Shown here: positions 17,630-26,168 of the stretch, piece by piece
How the letters are laid out: the number at the start of each line of letters is the position of its first letter
Position numbering within the stretch: position 1 is the first letter of the stretch
Source of the DNA: Streptomyces canus
Lineage (GTDB): Bacteria; Actinomycetota; Actinomycetes; Streptomycetales; Streptomycetaceae
Direction of reading: 5' to 3'
NCBI RefSeq assembly: GCF_001514145.1
Contig: NZ_KQ948663.1
Span: forward strand, 100,247-164,246
DNA length: 64,000 nucleotides
The notes under the pieces: generated by a model
Database searches by the model: none
Seen by the model: the letters and a program-made list of their open reading frames with translations, nothing else
Told to the model about the DNA's origin: nothing
Made by a program: the position numbers and the translations under genes

Positions 17630-18955
17630 GTGAGCGACACGGACACGGCCAGGGGCGTCACCGGCGAGGACGAGGTCGTGGACCTCTGCCGCGAGCTGAT
17701 CCGGATCGACACCAGCAACTACGGCGACCACTCGGGCCCGGGTGAGCGCAAGGCGGCCGAGTACGTCGCGGAGAAGCTCGCCGAGGTGGGTCTCGAACCG
17801 CAGATCTTCGAGTCGCACCCCGGCCGGGCCTCCACGGTCGCCAGGATCGCGGGCGAGGATCCGTCCAGGCCCGCGCTGCTGATCCACGGACACACCGACG
17901 TGGTACCGGCCAACGCGCAGGACTGGACCCACGACCCCTTCTCCGGCGAGGTCGCCGACGGGTGCGTGTGGGGGCGGGGCGCCGTCGACATGAAGGACAT
18001 GGACGCGATGACCCTGGCGGTCGTCCGTGACCGCCTGCGCAGTGGGCGCAGGCCGCCCCGGGACATCGTCCTCGCGTTCCTCGCCGACGAGGAGGCGGGC
18101 GGCAAGTTCGGCGCCCGGTACCTCGTCGACCACCACCCGGAGCTCTTCGAGGGCGTGACCGAGGCGATCAGCGAGGTCGGCGGCTTCTCCTTCACGGTGA
18201 GCGAGCAGCGGCGGCTCTACCTGATCCAGACGGCCGAGAAGGGCATGCACTGGATGAAGCTGACGGTGGCCGGCACCGCCGGGCACGGTTCGATGATCCA
18301 CCGGGACAACGCCATCACCGAACTCTCGGAGGCGGTCGCGCGGCTCGGCCGGCACAGGTTCCCGGTCCGGGTCACCAAGACCACCCGTGCCTTCCTCGAC
18401 GAGCTCGGCGACGCGCTCGGCACCGAGCTGGACCCGGAGGACATGGAGGGCACGCTCGCCAGGCTGGGCGGCATCGCCAAGCTCATCGGCGCGACCCTCA
18501 GCAACACCGCCAATCCCACCCAGCTCGGCGCCGGCTACAAGGTCAACGTCATCCCCGGCGAGGCCACCGCACACGTCGACGGGCGCTTCCTGCCCGGCTT
18601 CGAGGAGGAGTTCCTCACGGATCTCGACAAGATCCTCGGGCCCAAGGTCAAGCGGGAGGACGTGCACTCCGACAAGGCCGTCGAGACCACCTTCGACGGT
18701 GCGCTGGTGGACGCCATGCAGTCCGCGCTGGTCGCCGAGGACCCCGCCGCCAAGGCGATCCCCTACATGCTCTCCGGCGGCACCGACGCCAAGTCCTTTG
18801 ACGAACTCGGCATCCGCGGCTTCGGCTTCGCGCCGCTGAAGCTGCCCCCGGAGCTGGACTTCGCCGGGATGTTCCACGGTGTCGACGAGCGGGTGCCCGT
18901 GGACGGGCTGAAGTTCGGCGTGCGGGTGCTCGACCGTTTCATCGACGCGAGTTGA
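17630..18955 (+). CDS. M20-family metallopeptidase/deacylase (441 aa)
   Basis: This belongs to the M20 family (ArgE/DapE/ACY1/CPG2 type). The metal-binding motif LLIHGHTDVVPA supplies His88 and Asp90. GRGAVDMKDMDAM carries the bridging Asp120, and FLADEEAGGKFG the catalytic Glu pair. The later IPYMLSGGTDAKSF segment fits the dimerisation/C-terminal lobe boundary. It probably hydrolyses a peptide or N-acyl amino acid in the cytosol, and the substrate cannot be read from sequence. I chose the GTG at 17630 because GGGAGGAA sits five bases upstream. An in-frame ATG at 17591 abuts its GGAGG with no spacer. The gene stands alone, divergent from the tRNA. Confidence 0.85.
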   Translation: MSDTDTARGVTGEDEVVDLCRELIRIDTSNYGDHSGPGERKAAEYVAEKLAEVGLEPQIFESHPGRASTVARIAGEDPSRPALLIHGHTDVVPANAQDWTHDPFSGEVADGCVWGRGAVDMKDMDAMTLAVVRDRLRSGRRPPRDIVLAFLADEEAGGKFGARYLVDHHPELFEGVTEAISEVGGFSFTVSEQRRLYLIQTAEKGMHWMKLTVAGTAGHGSMIHRDNAITELSEAVARLGRHRFPVRVTKTTRAFLDELGDALGTELDPEDMEGTLARLGGIAKLIGATLSNTANPTQLGAGYKVNVIPGEATAHVDGRFLPGFEEEFLTDLDKILGPKVKREDVHSDKAVETTFDGALVDAMQSALVAEDPAAKAIPYMLSGGTDAKSFDELGIRGFGFAPLKLPPELDFAGMFHGVDERVPVDGLKFGVRVLDRFIDAS

Positions 18956-19091
18956 CGCGGCAATTCGCCCGCCCGTGCGAAGTCGGCCGGGAAGGGTGAA
19001 TGTGCTCATACGCTCGTATCCCCATTACTCCCTCCTCGTTACAGGTGATGCGATCCGCTACTTGGGGTCGCTTTGCCAACAAGGAGGAATA

Positions 19092-19325
19092 ATGATCAAG
19101 AAGGTCGTCGCCGCTGCGGCTGCCACTGGTGGCCTGATTCTCGCGGGCGCGGGCCTTGCCGTCGCCGATGCGGGTGCTCAGGGTGCCGCTGTGGGCTCCC
19201 CGGGTGTTCTGTCCGGCAACGTCGTCCAGGTTCCCGTGCACGTCCCGGTGAATGTCTGCGGCAACACGGTCTCCGTGATCGGCCTGCTGAACCCCGCCTT
19301 CGGCAACACCTGCATCAACAAGTGA
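19092..19325 (+). CDS. chpH: short chaplin, ChpH-like (77 aa)
   Basis: This is a secreted amyloid-forming surfactant protein that coats aerial hyphae. It has a signal peptide (MIKKVVAAAAATGG...GLAVADA, cleaved near residue 26) followed by a single chaplin domain with VLSGNVVQVPVHVPVNVCGN and LLNPAFGNTCINK. The two Cys of the domain form the conserved disulfide. The length equals that of S. coelicolor ChpH as I recall it, and the next gene is a ChpC-like long chaplin, as in SCO1674-SCO1675. The ATG has a very strong AAGGAGG site 5-9 bases upstream. The preceding about 130 bases are noticeably richer in A/T and must contain the developmentally controlled promoter. Confidence 0.95.
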   Translation: MIKKVVAAAAATGGLILAGAGLAVADAGAQGAAVGSPGVLSGNVVQVPVHVPVNVCGNTVSVIGLLNPAFGNTCINK

Positions 19326-19361
19326 CGTTGTGCCTCGCCCTCGGTAAAGAGGGATGAGCCC

Positions 19362-19400
19362 GTCGGCCCCGGAGCGCACGCCATGCGTTCCGGGGCCGAC
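19362..19400 (+). terminator. hairpin between chpH and chpC
   Basis: A long inverted repeat (GTCGGCCCCGGAGCGCA ... TGCGTTCCGGGGCCGAC) follows chpH by 36 bases. It should terminate or attenuate the chpH transcript, so chpC probably has its own promoter or depends on readthrough. Confidence 0.7.
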
Positions 19401-19474
19401 CGGTCTATTCGAAAAGAAACAGAACCGCGATGCGGCGTTATTTCGAGGCAAGGTCGAAAGCAGGGATTCAGTAA

Positions 19475-20287
19475 ATGCGACAAGTCACCCGCAAGGGTCT
19501 GATGACAGTGGCGGCCGCGACCGGCGTGATCGCCGCGGCCGGAGGCGCCGCCCACGCAGACTCGGGCGCGAGCGGATCCAGCGCGAACTCTCCCGGCGTG
19601 CTGTCGGGCAACACGGTGTCGGTGCCGGTGCACGTGCCGGTGAACGTGTGCGGCAACACCGTGGACGTCGTCGGGGTCCTCAACCCGGCCATGGGCAACA
19701 GCTGCGGCAACAAGGGCGGAGGCAGTCACGGGGGTCGCGGCCACGGCGGCCACGGCGGCCACGGCTCCGGGGGCTCCGGTGGTTCGCACGCCGGCGGACA
19801 CACCGGTGGCTCACCCGGCGTGGGCTCGGGCAATCACGTGCAGGCGCCGATCGACGTCCCGGTGAACGTCTGCGGCAACAGCGTCGACCTCATCGGCATC
19901 GGCAACCCCGCCATGGGCAACGACTGCGAAAACGGCTCCGGAAACGGCTCCGGCGGTGGCCGGCACACCCCGCCCGGCGGCGGCCACCACACCCCGCCCG
20001 GATCGCCGGAACAGCCCGGCCACCCTGGCAGCCCCGGCCACCCGGGCAACCCCGGCAATCCGGTGGAGCCCGGCCACCCCGGCTCCCCCGCCACCCCGCC
20101 CGGCGGCGGCCACCAGACGCCGGGCGGCGGCAACCACCCCGGTACCCAGACGGTCAGCCAGCCCCTGGGCAGCGCGCAGCTCGCCCGGACCGGCAGCGAC
20201 CTGCCGATCGGCCTGGCCCTCCCGGTGGGCGCCGGGGCGCTCCTGGCGGGCACGGTGCTCTACCGCAGGGCACGGGCCTCGGTCTAG
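19475..20287 (+). CDS. chpC: long chaplin with sortase signal, ChpC-like (270 aa)
   Basis: This is a cell-wall-anchored chaplin. Order of parts: signal peptide (about 1-29), chaplin domain 1 (about 38-78, CGNTVDVVGVLNPAMGNSC), a His/Gly-rich linker with HGGHGGHGSGG, chaplin domain 2 (about 112-150, CGNSVDLIGIGNPAMGNDC), a Pro/Gly/His-rich wall-spanning linker with PGHPGSPGHPGNPGNP repeats, and a C-terminal sorting signal LARTG followed by a hydrophobic helix and an Arg-rich tail. LAxTG is the class E sortase motif used by Streptomyces. Long chaplins are thought to anchor the short ones on the cell surface. It follows chpH. Confidence 0.95.
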   Translation: MRQVTRKGLMTVAAATGVIAAAGGAAHADSGASGSSANSPGVLSGNTVSVPVHVPVNVCGNTVDVVGVLNPAMGNSCGNKGGGSHGGRGHGGHGGHGSGGSGGSHAGGHTGGSPGVGSGNHVQAPIDVPVNVCGNSVDLIGIGNPAMGNDCENGSGNGSGGGRHTPPGGGHHTPPGSPEQPGHPGSPGHPGNPGNPVEPGHPGSPATPPGGGHQTPGGGNHPGTQTVSQPLGSAQLARTGSDLPIGLALPVGAGALLAGTVLYRRARASV

Positions 20288-20301
20288 GGCGCACCGCGGG
20301 A

Positions 20302-20339
20302 AACGGAGCGGGCCCCGCCGCGGCGGGGCCCGCTCCGTT
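20302..20339 (+). terminator. terminator after chpC
   Basis: A near-perfect 38-base palindrome (AACGGAGCGGGCCCCGC around a GCG turn) lies between chpC and the convergent DUF5703 gene. It can serve both strands. Confidence 0.75.
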
Positions 20340-20348
20340 CGGCCTGTC

Positions 20349-20537
20349 TCACCACGTGGCACGCACCTGGCGGATGATCCGCCGGCGCAACCGCACCCTG
20401 CGGCTGCCATCGCGCATCAGGCTCAGTCGGTCCAACTCCCAGTGTCCGTACTCTGCATGGTCCGTCAGCAGACGTGTGGCGTCCTTGCGGGAGACTCCCC
20501 GCGGTACGTACACGTCGACAAATTCGTATTCCGGCAT
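20349..20537 (-). CDS. DUF5703-type small basic protein (62 aa)
   Basis: This short protein begins MPEYEFVDVYVPRGVSRKDA and ends in an Arg-rich stretch (RVRLRRRIIRQVRATW), matching what I know as DUF5703, a family conserved in Streptomyces with no assigned function. It is compact, has no signal peptide or membrane segment, and is divergent from the acidic-protein gene across a 47-base gap that must hold both promoters. The strong composition contrast with its acidic neighbour (basic C-terminus against a very acidic tail) is visible but may mean nothing. Confidence 0.75.
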   Translation of the reverse strand: MPEYEFVDVYVPRGVSRKDATRLLTDHAEYGHWELDRLSLMRDGSRRVRLRRRIIRQVRATW

Positions 20538-20571
20538 CGCATCTATTGTGCGGGCCGGGGCCCGGTACGGA

Positions 20572-20577
20572 TAGCGT
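20572..20577 (+). promoter_or_regulatory. -10 box (TAGCGT) for a leaderless transcript
   Basis: TAGCGT lies seven bases before the ATG at 20585 and no ribosome-binding site is present, so transcription should start at or next to the start codon. Confidence 0.5.
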
Positions 20578-20584
20578 CTGCACT

Positions 20585-21277
20585 ATGTCTGATGCTGTGC
20601 AGCCCACCGCTGCCGAGGTACGTGCCGCCGCCGAGGCGGTCAAGACCGCGCTCGACCGCCACCTGGCCGCGGTCGAACGGAGGTCGGGGGAGGACGACCC
20701 CGGCGTCTACGAGGCCTTCAACGAACTGGCCGCGGCCGCCGAGGTGTACGACGAGCTGCTCTACGACCGTTACGACGAGGTCACCCCCTTCGAGATCCCC
20801 GGCGCGGACGACACCCCGCCGTACACCGGCCCGGAGGAGCCGAACGCGCTGAGCGTGCTGATCCGCCGTGACTACGCCGTGGCGGAGCCGCAGCGGTTGC
20901 TGGCGCAGGCCCAGCGGGTCGAGGCGGCCGACGACGCTGTCGCCACGGAGGCCTCCGGCACGGTGCACGGCGCGCTGGGGGTGCTGTTCGGCGAGTTCGA
21001 ACCCGACGAGATCGCCTCCCGGCACAAGGAGTTCGGTCTCGAGGAGGGCGACTCCACGCTGTGGGTCACCGCGGCGGACGAACCGGCCGATCCGGGGGAG
21101 TGGCTGGAGGCGCCGTTCGAGCAGGTCGACGTGGAGCGGGTGGTGTGCCGGTTCGATGTCAGCGCGGTCTTCGACGACGACCTCGACGACGACCTTGAGG
21201 ACGACGTCGATGACGAGGCAGACGGGGCCGACCTCGAGGACGAGGACCTGGAACCGCTGGACGTGGATCGTCGCTGA
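20585..21277 (+). CDS. hypothetical acidic protein (230 aa)
   Basis: I recognise this only as an actinobacterial conserved hypothetical found near the chaplin pair. The N-terminal half is helical (AEVRAAAEAVKTALDRHLAA and similar), with a conserved-looking middle including LIRRDYAV and VLFGEFEPDEIASRHKEFG. The last 35 residues are an extreme Asp/Glu run (FDDDLDDDLEDDVDDEADG and onward). It has no membrane segment or signal peptide. The start is the ATG with a TANNNT box seven bases upstream, indicating a leaderless mRNA. The acidic tail could bind cations or a basic partner, but no function can be assigned. Confidence 0.8.
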   Translation: MSDAVQPTAAEVRAAAEAVKTALDRHLAAVERRSGEDDPGVYEAFNELAAAAEVYDELLYDRYDEVTPFEIPGADDTPPYTGPEEPNALSVLIRRDYAVAEPQRLLAQAQRVEAADDAVATEASGTVHGALGVLFGEFEPDEIASRHKEFGLEEGDSTLWVTAADEPADPGEWLEAPFEQVDVERVVCRFDVSAVFDDDLDDDLEDDVDDEADGADLEDEDLEPLDVDRR

Positions 21278-21286
21278 GACGCATGA

Positions 21287-21328
21287 GGCGCGGCCCCGGA
21301 GGAATGATCTCCGGGGCCGCGCCCTTTT
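21287..21328 (+). terminator. intrinsic terminator of the acidic-protein gene
   Basis: A perfect 14-bp stem (GGCGCGGCCCCGGA / TCCGGGGCCGCGCC) is followed by CTTTT, one of the few hairpins in the window with a U-run. Confidence 0.85.
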
Positions 21329-21338
21329 GCGGACGGGA

Positions 21339-23705
21339 TCAGCCGGACGCCGGTGTCTGTGTCCTGAGGAGGACGGGCAGCCGAGTCGTTCGCGGCTTGG
21401 CCGGGATCTCGGCCACCGCCCTCGGCAGGGCCTGTTCCGCGCCCTGGACCACGGACAGGTGGCGGTCCGCCCTGCCGAACGCCGTGTAGACCCAGGGACG
21501 GGACAGGGCCTGGGTGGCGTCACCCGGCAGTACCGCGACGACCGCGGGCCAGCGGCACCCCACCGCCTGGTGTGCGGTCAGGGCCCAGCCGTGGCGCACG
21601 GACTGCTCCACGCGCTCCTTCGGTACGACGACTGGCTCGCCGGCGCAGGTCAGGTGCAGGCCGTCCGCGTCCGCCCCGACCACGGCGCCCGGGAGCGTAC
21701 GGCCCGGTGCGGGGGAGTAGGCGACGCGGTCACCGGGGTCGAATCCGCCGAAGCGGCCGGGGCCGGGGTTGAGGCGCTCCTTCAGGGCCGCGTTGAGGGC
21801 GCGGGTGCCGGCGGCGCCGCCGTGGCCCGGTGTGATCACCTGGGTCTCCTCGGCGGGCACCCCGAGCGCCCGTGGCACCGAGTCCGCGACCAGCTGCACG
21901 GTCCGGTGCACGGCCTCGCCCGCGTCCCGCACCGGCACGATCACGACCTCCTTGCCGGGGGCCTCGACCTGGTTCAGCTCACCGATGCCGATACCGGAGA
22001 CCAGCTCGCCCAGGGGGCCGGGGTCCGGCCTTCGCGAGGCGACCTGCGGGCAGATCCGCGCGGCGAGCAGATCCGCGAACACCCGTCCCGGCCCCGCCGA
22101 CCACAGCACGGCCGGATCTCCGCCCAGCACCAGCCGCGCCCCGTCGGGCATCGACTCCACGAGCAGCGCGGCCGTCTCGACGTCCAGCTGCGGCGCGTCG
22201 AGTACCACGAGCAGGTCGAGATCGAACGCCCCGTCTCCGTCCCGGCCGGGCCCTTCAGCACCGGAGAGCAGGCCGGCGACGGTGGCGACGGGCCGGGTGC
22301 GGGGTTGTTCGTGCGCGGTGCCGTCCGAGGGCACGGAGCCGGCCGTGCCGTCCTGCCGGTCGCCTTGGAGCAGGGCGCTGAAGCGGTCCCGGCCCAGTGG
22401 GCTGTGCGTGGCCGCCCATGCCCGCAGCCCCAGCCCTCGCGCCGCCGTCAGCAGCGCCGCGGGTTCCGTCAGGGACGCCTGGCCGCCGGTGTGCAGGACC
22501 AGGCCGCCCGCCGCGGCCGCGCGGATCAGCTCGGCGGCCGAACCCTTGGCCGACGCGGCGGCACGCTCCCAGTCCTCGGCCGAACCGTCCTCCTTGGGCA
22601 CGGAGTTGATCAGCCGGGCCAGACCGTCGGCGAGGCTCTCCTCCGCGAGGGCGTAGCGCTCGAGCCCGACCAGGATCCGGACCGGCCGCTCCGCGCCCTC
22701 CTCGTCGTCCTCCGCGGGTTCCGGGGCCGCCGGGTCGAGGGCGTCCTGGAAGACCAGGGCCTCGGCCTCGGCGATCGTGCTCTGTACGGCCGCGGCGGCG
22801 TCCGGCACGCCTCGCTGGGCCAGGGCGGCGGTGAGCGCCGGCATCTCCAGCGCGGTGTGCCCGGCGAGCGCCGCCTGCTCCAGGAGCCAGACGGTGACCG
22901 CCCGCCCCCGCCGCTCGTCGTCCGGCGCGCACTCCGCGCCGAGCAGCTCCCGCGCGAACCCGTCGGCCTGCTCGGGCCGTACGCCCGTGACCCGCAGCAA
23001 CTGCCAGGGATCCGTCCGCAGCTCCTCGTCGGCCCCTTCCCCGAGGGCCGCGGCGACCTGCGGCGCGAGGGCCGTGGGCGCCCCGCCCTCGGCCAGCACA
23101 CGCTGCACGGCCTCCACGGTCTCCGGCGCCGGCCCGCCGACGGAACCGGCGACACCGACCGCACCGCCGGCGCCGGTCGCCGACACCGGCCGGGGCCGCA
23201 CCGGTTCCTGGGCGGGCCGACGCGGCGGCTCGGGCTCGCTGAAGACGGCGGCCGCGGGCTTCGCCCCGCTCTCCACCGCCCGTACGGCCGCGAGGAGATC
23301 GGCCGCCTTCCCGCTGAGCTTGGCTCCGCTCTCGACGGGCTGCTGCTTCTCGGCCTTCCGCCGTGCGATCCGCTCCCGCTCGAGCCGCTGGGCCGCCAAC
23401 TCGGCCTCGGCCTCGGACAGCTGAGCCTTGCCCGCGCCGTCCGCGTCCACGCCGGCCAAGTCGCCGCCCTCGCCCGCGTCGGTCTCCGGTTCCTCGCCGC
23501 CGACAGGCGCGTCACTCACGCCTTCACCGGCCGCCCCCGACTCACCGCCGCCCGCAGAAGCCCCGTCAGCGCCCTCACCGACCCCGCCGCTCGCCGCGCC
23601 GCCGTCCGTCGCCCGGCCCGGCGCTCCCTCCGGGCCCTCCGGCTCCGGCGCGGCACCCCGCGTCCCCGGCTCGGTCTTCTCCGTGGGCTCCGGCTCCGTG
23701 CTCAC
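21339..23705 (-). CDS. RecD-like helicase-fold protein with eroded ATPase motifs (788 aa)
   Basis: Residues 1-190 are a low-complexity Gly/Ala/Glu/Pro segment, followed by helix-hairpin-helix-like repeats (about 190-320) and a RecD/UvrD-like core with a C-terminal motif-VI region (LSRPWVYTAFGRADRHLSVV). The places where an ATPase needs its key residues look degenerate. The P-loop position reads HTGGQASLTE (405-414) instead of GxxGxGKT. The Walker B position reads VVLDAPQLD (500-508) instead of DExx. The HK.QG motif reads AHQAVG. It therefore probably binds DNA or protein without unwinding. The GTG start overlaps the stop side of the following aldo/keto reductase gene (GTGA junction), implying one transcript. 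The helicase-fold assignment is fairly clear; the loss of activity is my inference. Confidence 0.75.
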   Translation of the reverse strand: MSTEPEPTEKTEPGTRGAAPEPEGPEGAPGRATDGGAASGGVGEGADGASAGGGESGAAGEGVSDAPVGGEEPETDAGEGGDLAGVDADGAGKAQLSEAEAELAAQRLERERIARRKAEKQQPVESGAKLSGKAADLLAAVRAVESGAKPAAAVFSEPEPPRRPAQEPVRPRPVSATGAGGAVGVAGSVGGPAPETVEAVQRVLAEGGAPTALAPQVAAALGEGADEELRTDPWQLLRVTGVRPEQADGFARELLGAECAPDDERRGRAVTVWLLEQAALAGHTALEMPALTAALAQRGVPDAAAAVQSTIAEAEALVFQDALDPAAPEPAEDDEEGAERPVRILVGLERYALAEESLADGLARLINSVPKEDGSAEDWERAAASAKGSAAELIRAAAAGGLVLHTGGQASLTEPAALLTAARGLGLRAWAATHSPLGRDRFSALLQGDRQDGTAGSVPSDGTAHEQPRTRPVATVAGLLSGAEGPGRDGDGAFDLDLLVVLDAPQLDVETAALLVESMPDGARLVLGGDPAVLWSAGPGRVFADLLAARICPQVASRRPDPGPLGELVSGIGIGELNQVEAPGKEVVIVPVRDAGEAVHRTVQLVADSVPRALGVPAEETQVITPGHGGAAGTRALNAALKERLNPGPGRFGGFDPGDRVAYSPAPGRTLPGAVVGADADGLHLTCAGEPVVVPKERVEQSVRHGWALTAHQAVGCRWPAVVAVLPGDATQALSRPWVYTAFGRADRHLSVVQGAEQALPRAVAEIPAKPRTTRLPVLLRTQTPASG

Positions 23706-24685
23706 AGCGTGCTCCAGTCGTGATCGGGATAGCGGTGCACGGGCACCGACACATCGTCGAGCGCCCGGCAGATCTCGTCAGGAAGACTAAGGGCCTCCAC
23801 TGACAATGCCGCCGTGAGCTGCTGCGAGTTGCGCGCGCCGACGATCGGCGCGGCCACTCCCGGCCGGTCCCGGACCCACGCGAGGGCCACCTGGAGCGGC
23901 GTCACCGCGAGCCCGTCGGCCGCCGTGGTCACCGCGTCCACGATGCGGCTCGCGGTGTCGTCGAGGTAGGGCGCGACGAACGGCGCGAGATGCTCCGAGG
24001 CACCCCGCGAGTCGGCCGGAGTGGAATTGCGGTACTTGCCGGTCAGGACACCACGGCCCAGCGGCGAGGAGGGCAACAGCCCGATGCCCAGATCGAGCGC
24101 GGCCGGCAGTACCTCCCGCTCGATCCCGCGCTGCAGCAGCGAGTACTCCAGCTGCGTGGCGGCCAGCCGGGTGCGCGTCCCGGGCGCCGCCAGCTGCCAG
24201 GTGCCCGCCTTGGCGAGCTGCCAGCCGCAGAAGTTGGAGACCCCGGCATAGCGGACGCGGCCGCTGCTGACGGCCAGGTCGAGGGCCTGGAGCGTCTCCT
24301 CCAGCGGGGTGCAGGGGTCCCAGGAATGGATCTGCCAGATGTCGACGTAGTCCGTGCCGAGCCGGGCCAGCGAGTCGTCCAGCGCGGAGAGCAGGTGCCC
24401 GCGCGAGCAGTCGACGCGGATGTCCGGGTCGGGCACGCTGCCCGCCTTGGTGGAGATGATCAGGTCCCGGCGCGGGACCAGGCCTTCTATGAGCCGTCCG
24501 AGCAGATACTCGGCCTCCCCGTCGCCGTACACGTCCGCCGTGTCGACCAGCGTCCCGCCCGCCTCCCAGAAGGTTTTCAGGAGGTCCGCCGCGTCGTGTT
24601 CGTCGGTGTCCCTGCCCCAGGTGAGGGTGCCGAGTCCGATGCGGGACACGCGCAGGCCGGTACGGCCGAGATGCCTCTGCTCCAT
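23702..24685 (-). CDS. aldo/keto reductase (327 aa)
   Basis: This is an NADPH-dependent TIM-barrel oxidoreductase. Catalytic-tetrad context is visible: DTADVYGDGEAEYLLGR (Asp and Tyr), IISTKAG (Lys) and WQIHSWD (His). The C-terminal cofactor loop includes VAAPIVGARNSQQL. The substrate is unknown. The start is set at the ATG of MEQRHLGRTGLRVS, the usual family N-terminus. The 26 residues upstream in the open frame do not fit the family. A TAATCT box eight bases before the ATG and the absence of a ribosome-binding site suggest a leaderless mRNA. It is upstream of, and translationally coupled to, the RecD-like gene. Confidence 0.9.
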   Translation of the reverse strand: MEQRHLGRTGLRVSRIGLGTLTWGRDTDEHDAADLLKTFWEAGGTLVDTADVYGDGEAEYLLGRLIEGLVPRRDLIISTKAGSVPDPDIRVDCSRGHLLSALDDSLARLGTDYVDIWQIHSWDPCTPLEETLQALDLAVSSGRVRYAGVSNFCGWQLAKAGTWQLAAPGTRTRLAATQLEYSLLQRGIEREVLPAALDLGIGLLPSSPLGRGVLTGKYRNSTPADSRGASEHLAPFVAPYLDDTASRIVDAVTTAADGLAVTPLQVALAWVRDRPGVAAPIVGARNSQQLTAALSVEALSLPDEICRALDDVSVPVHRYPDHDWSTL

Positions 24686-24693
24686 GAACGCCG

Positions 24694-24699
24694 AGATTA
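24694..24699 (-). promoter_or_regulatory. -10 box (TAATCT) for leaderless aldo/keto reductase mRNA
   Basis: On the minus strand TAATCT ends eight bases before the ATG, with no Shine-Dalgarno sequence between. Confidence 0.5.
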
Positions 24700-24861
24700 C
24701 TGGCCAGAACCTGTCGCGTGGGGGCCTGTGGACAACGGATTGCGACAGGTGCGCGAGGATCACCGTCCGCTCATCGGCACGGGCCGCGACCTGCCCCGGC
24801 GCGCCCTGCCGCGCTAAGGTCTGCCGACAAGGACGTTACTGATCGGTAAGGGGAATCGGCC

Positions 24862-25917
24862 ATGCAGCTCGGGATCAACCTCGGCTACTGGGGCGCCGGA
24901 ATGGACGCGGACAATCTCGCCGTCGCCCAGGAGGCCGACCGGCTCGGATACGCCGTCTGCTGGGCCGCCGAGGCCTACGGCTCGGACGCGGCCACCGTGC
25001 TCACCTGGGTCGCCGCCCGGACCGAGCGCATCGACGTCGGCTCGGCCATCTTCCAGATCCCGGCCCGCCAGCCGGCGATGACGGCCATGACCGCCGCCAC
25101 CCTCGACTCCCTCTCCGGCGGCCGCTTCCGGCTCGGCCTCGGCGTCTCGGGACCGCAGGTCTCCGAGGGCTGGTACGGCGTCAAGTTCGACAAGCCGCTG
25201 GCACGCACGCGTGAGTACGTCGAGATCGTGCGCAAGGCCATGAGCCGCGAACGCCTCACTCACGAGGGCGAGCACTGGACGCTCCCGCTGCCCGGCGGCC
25301 CCGGCAAGCCGCTCAAGCTGACCGTGCACCCCGAGCGCGAGCACATCCCGCTGTACATCGCCGCGATCGGCCCGAAGAACCTGGAGCAGACCGGCGAGAT
25401 CGCCGACGGGGCCCTGCTGATCTTCCCCTCCGCCGAGCACCTGGAGGACACCGCGATCCGGCATCTGCGCGCCGGGCGGGAGAAGGCGGGCAAGACCCTC
25501 GACGGGTTCGACATCGCCCCGACCCTCCCGCTCGCCCTCGGCGAGGACAAGGACGTGACCACGCTCGCCGACACCTTCCGCCCCTACACCGCGCTGTACG
25601 TGGGCGGCATGGGCAGCCGCAAGCAGAACTTCTACAACCAGCTCGCCCAGCGCATGGGCTTCGAGGCGGCGGCCGCCGAGATCCAGGACAAGTACCTGGG
25701 CGGCGACAAGGACGGCGCCGCGGCCGCCATCCCGCACGACCTGATCGACAAGACGACCCTGCTCGGCTCCGTGGACCGCATCGCCGACCGGATGAGGGAG
25801 TACGCGGCGGCCGGCGTCACCACGCTCACCCTGGCCCCCGCCGGCTTCACCCTCGACGAGCGGCTCGCCTCGCTCAGGGCCGGCACCGAGGCCCTGGAGC
25901 GGGCCGGGCTCGCATAA
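24862..25917 (+). CDS. LLM-class F420-dependent oxidoreductase (351 aa)
   Basis: This is a luciferase-like TIM-barrel enzyme. The N-terminus MQLGINLGYWGAGMD and the segment TLDSLSGGRFRLGLGVSGPQ are typical of the F420-dependent actinobacterial group. The C-terminal part GVTTLTLAPAGFTLDERL completes the barrel. It most likely transfers hydride between F420 and an unknown substrate. The ATG is preceded by AAGGGGAA at good spacing. It stands alone between divergent and co-directional genes and ends with a strong hairpin. Confidence 0.88.
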   Translation: MQLGINLGYWGAGMDADNLAVAQEADRLGYAVCWAAEAYGSDAATVLTWVAARTERIDVGSAIFQIPARQPAMTAMTAATLDSLSGGRFRLGLGVSGPQVSEGWYGVKFDKPLARTREYVEIVRKAMSRERLTHEGEHWTLPLPGGPGKPLKLTVHPEREHIPLYIAAIGPKNLEQTGEIADGALLIFPSAEHLEDTAIRHLRAGREKAGKTLDGFDIAPTLPLALGEDKDVTTLADTFRPYTALYVGGMGSRKQNFYNQLAQRMGFEAAAAEIQDKYLGGDKDGAAAAIPHDLIDKTTLLGSVDRIADRMREYAAAGVTTLTLAPAGFTLDERLASLRAGTEALERAGLA

Positions 25918-25962
25918 CGGGGCCTACGCACGGACACACGGTTCGACCGCGTGAGGTTTCCG

Positions 25963-26003
25963 CGGCCGTGGTGGGGGCTCGGGGGTCTACCCCGCCACGG
26001 CCG
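25963..26003 (+). terminator. terminator after the LLM oxidoreductase gene
   Basis: A 14-pair stem (CGGCCGTGGTGGGG / CCCCGCCACGGCCG) follows the stop by 46 bases. No U-run follows. Confidence 0.7.
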
Positions 26004-26168
26004 TCATGTGCTTCAACGCGCGCGTGCCCTGTGCGGTTACGCCCCGTCGTGACCCCGGAGGTCATCCTTTCGGCGGAGTTGTCCGACACAGCTGTTGCAG
26101 CACCCCTCGCGCCGCATTTGACTCTTTCTTTGCGGCATGCCGCGAGTCCGGCAGAGAGGTGCCTCACG

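Noticed and set aside
18975..19091. N-terminal extension of ChpH by 39 codons in the open frame
   Set aside because: The ATG at 19092 has a perfect AAGGAGG site and begins a normal signal peptide; the extension has no such features.
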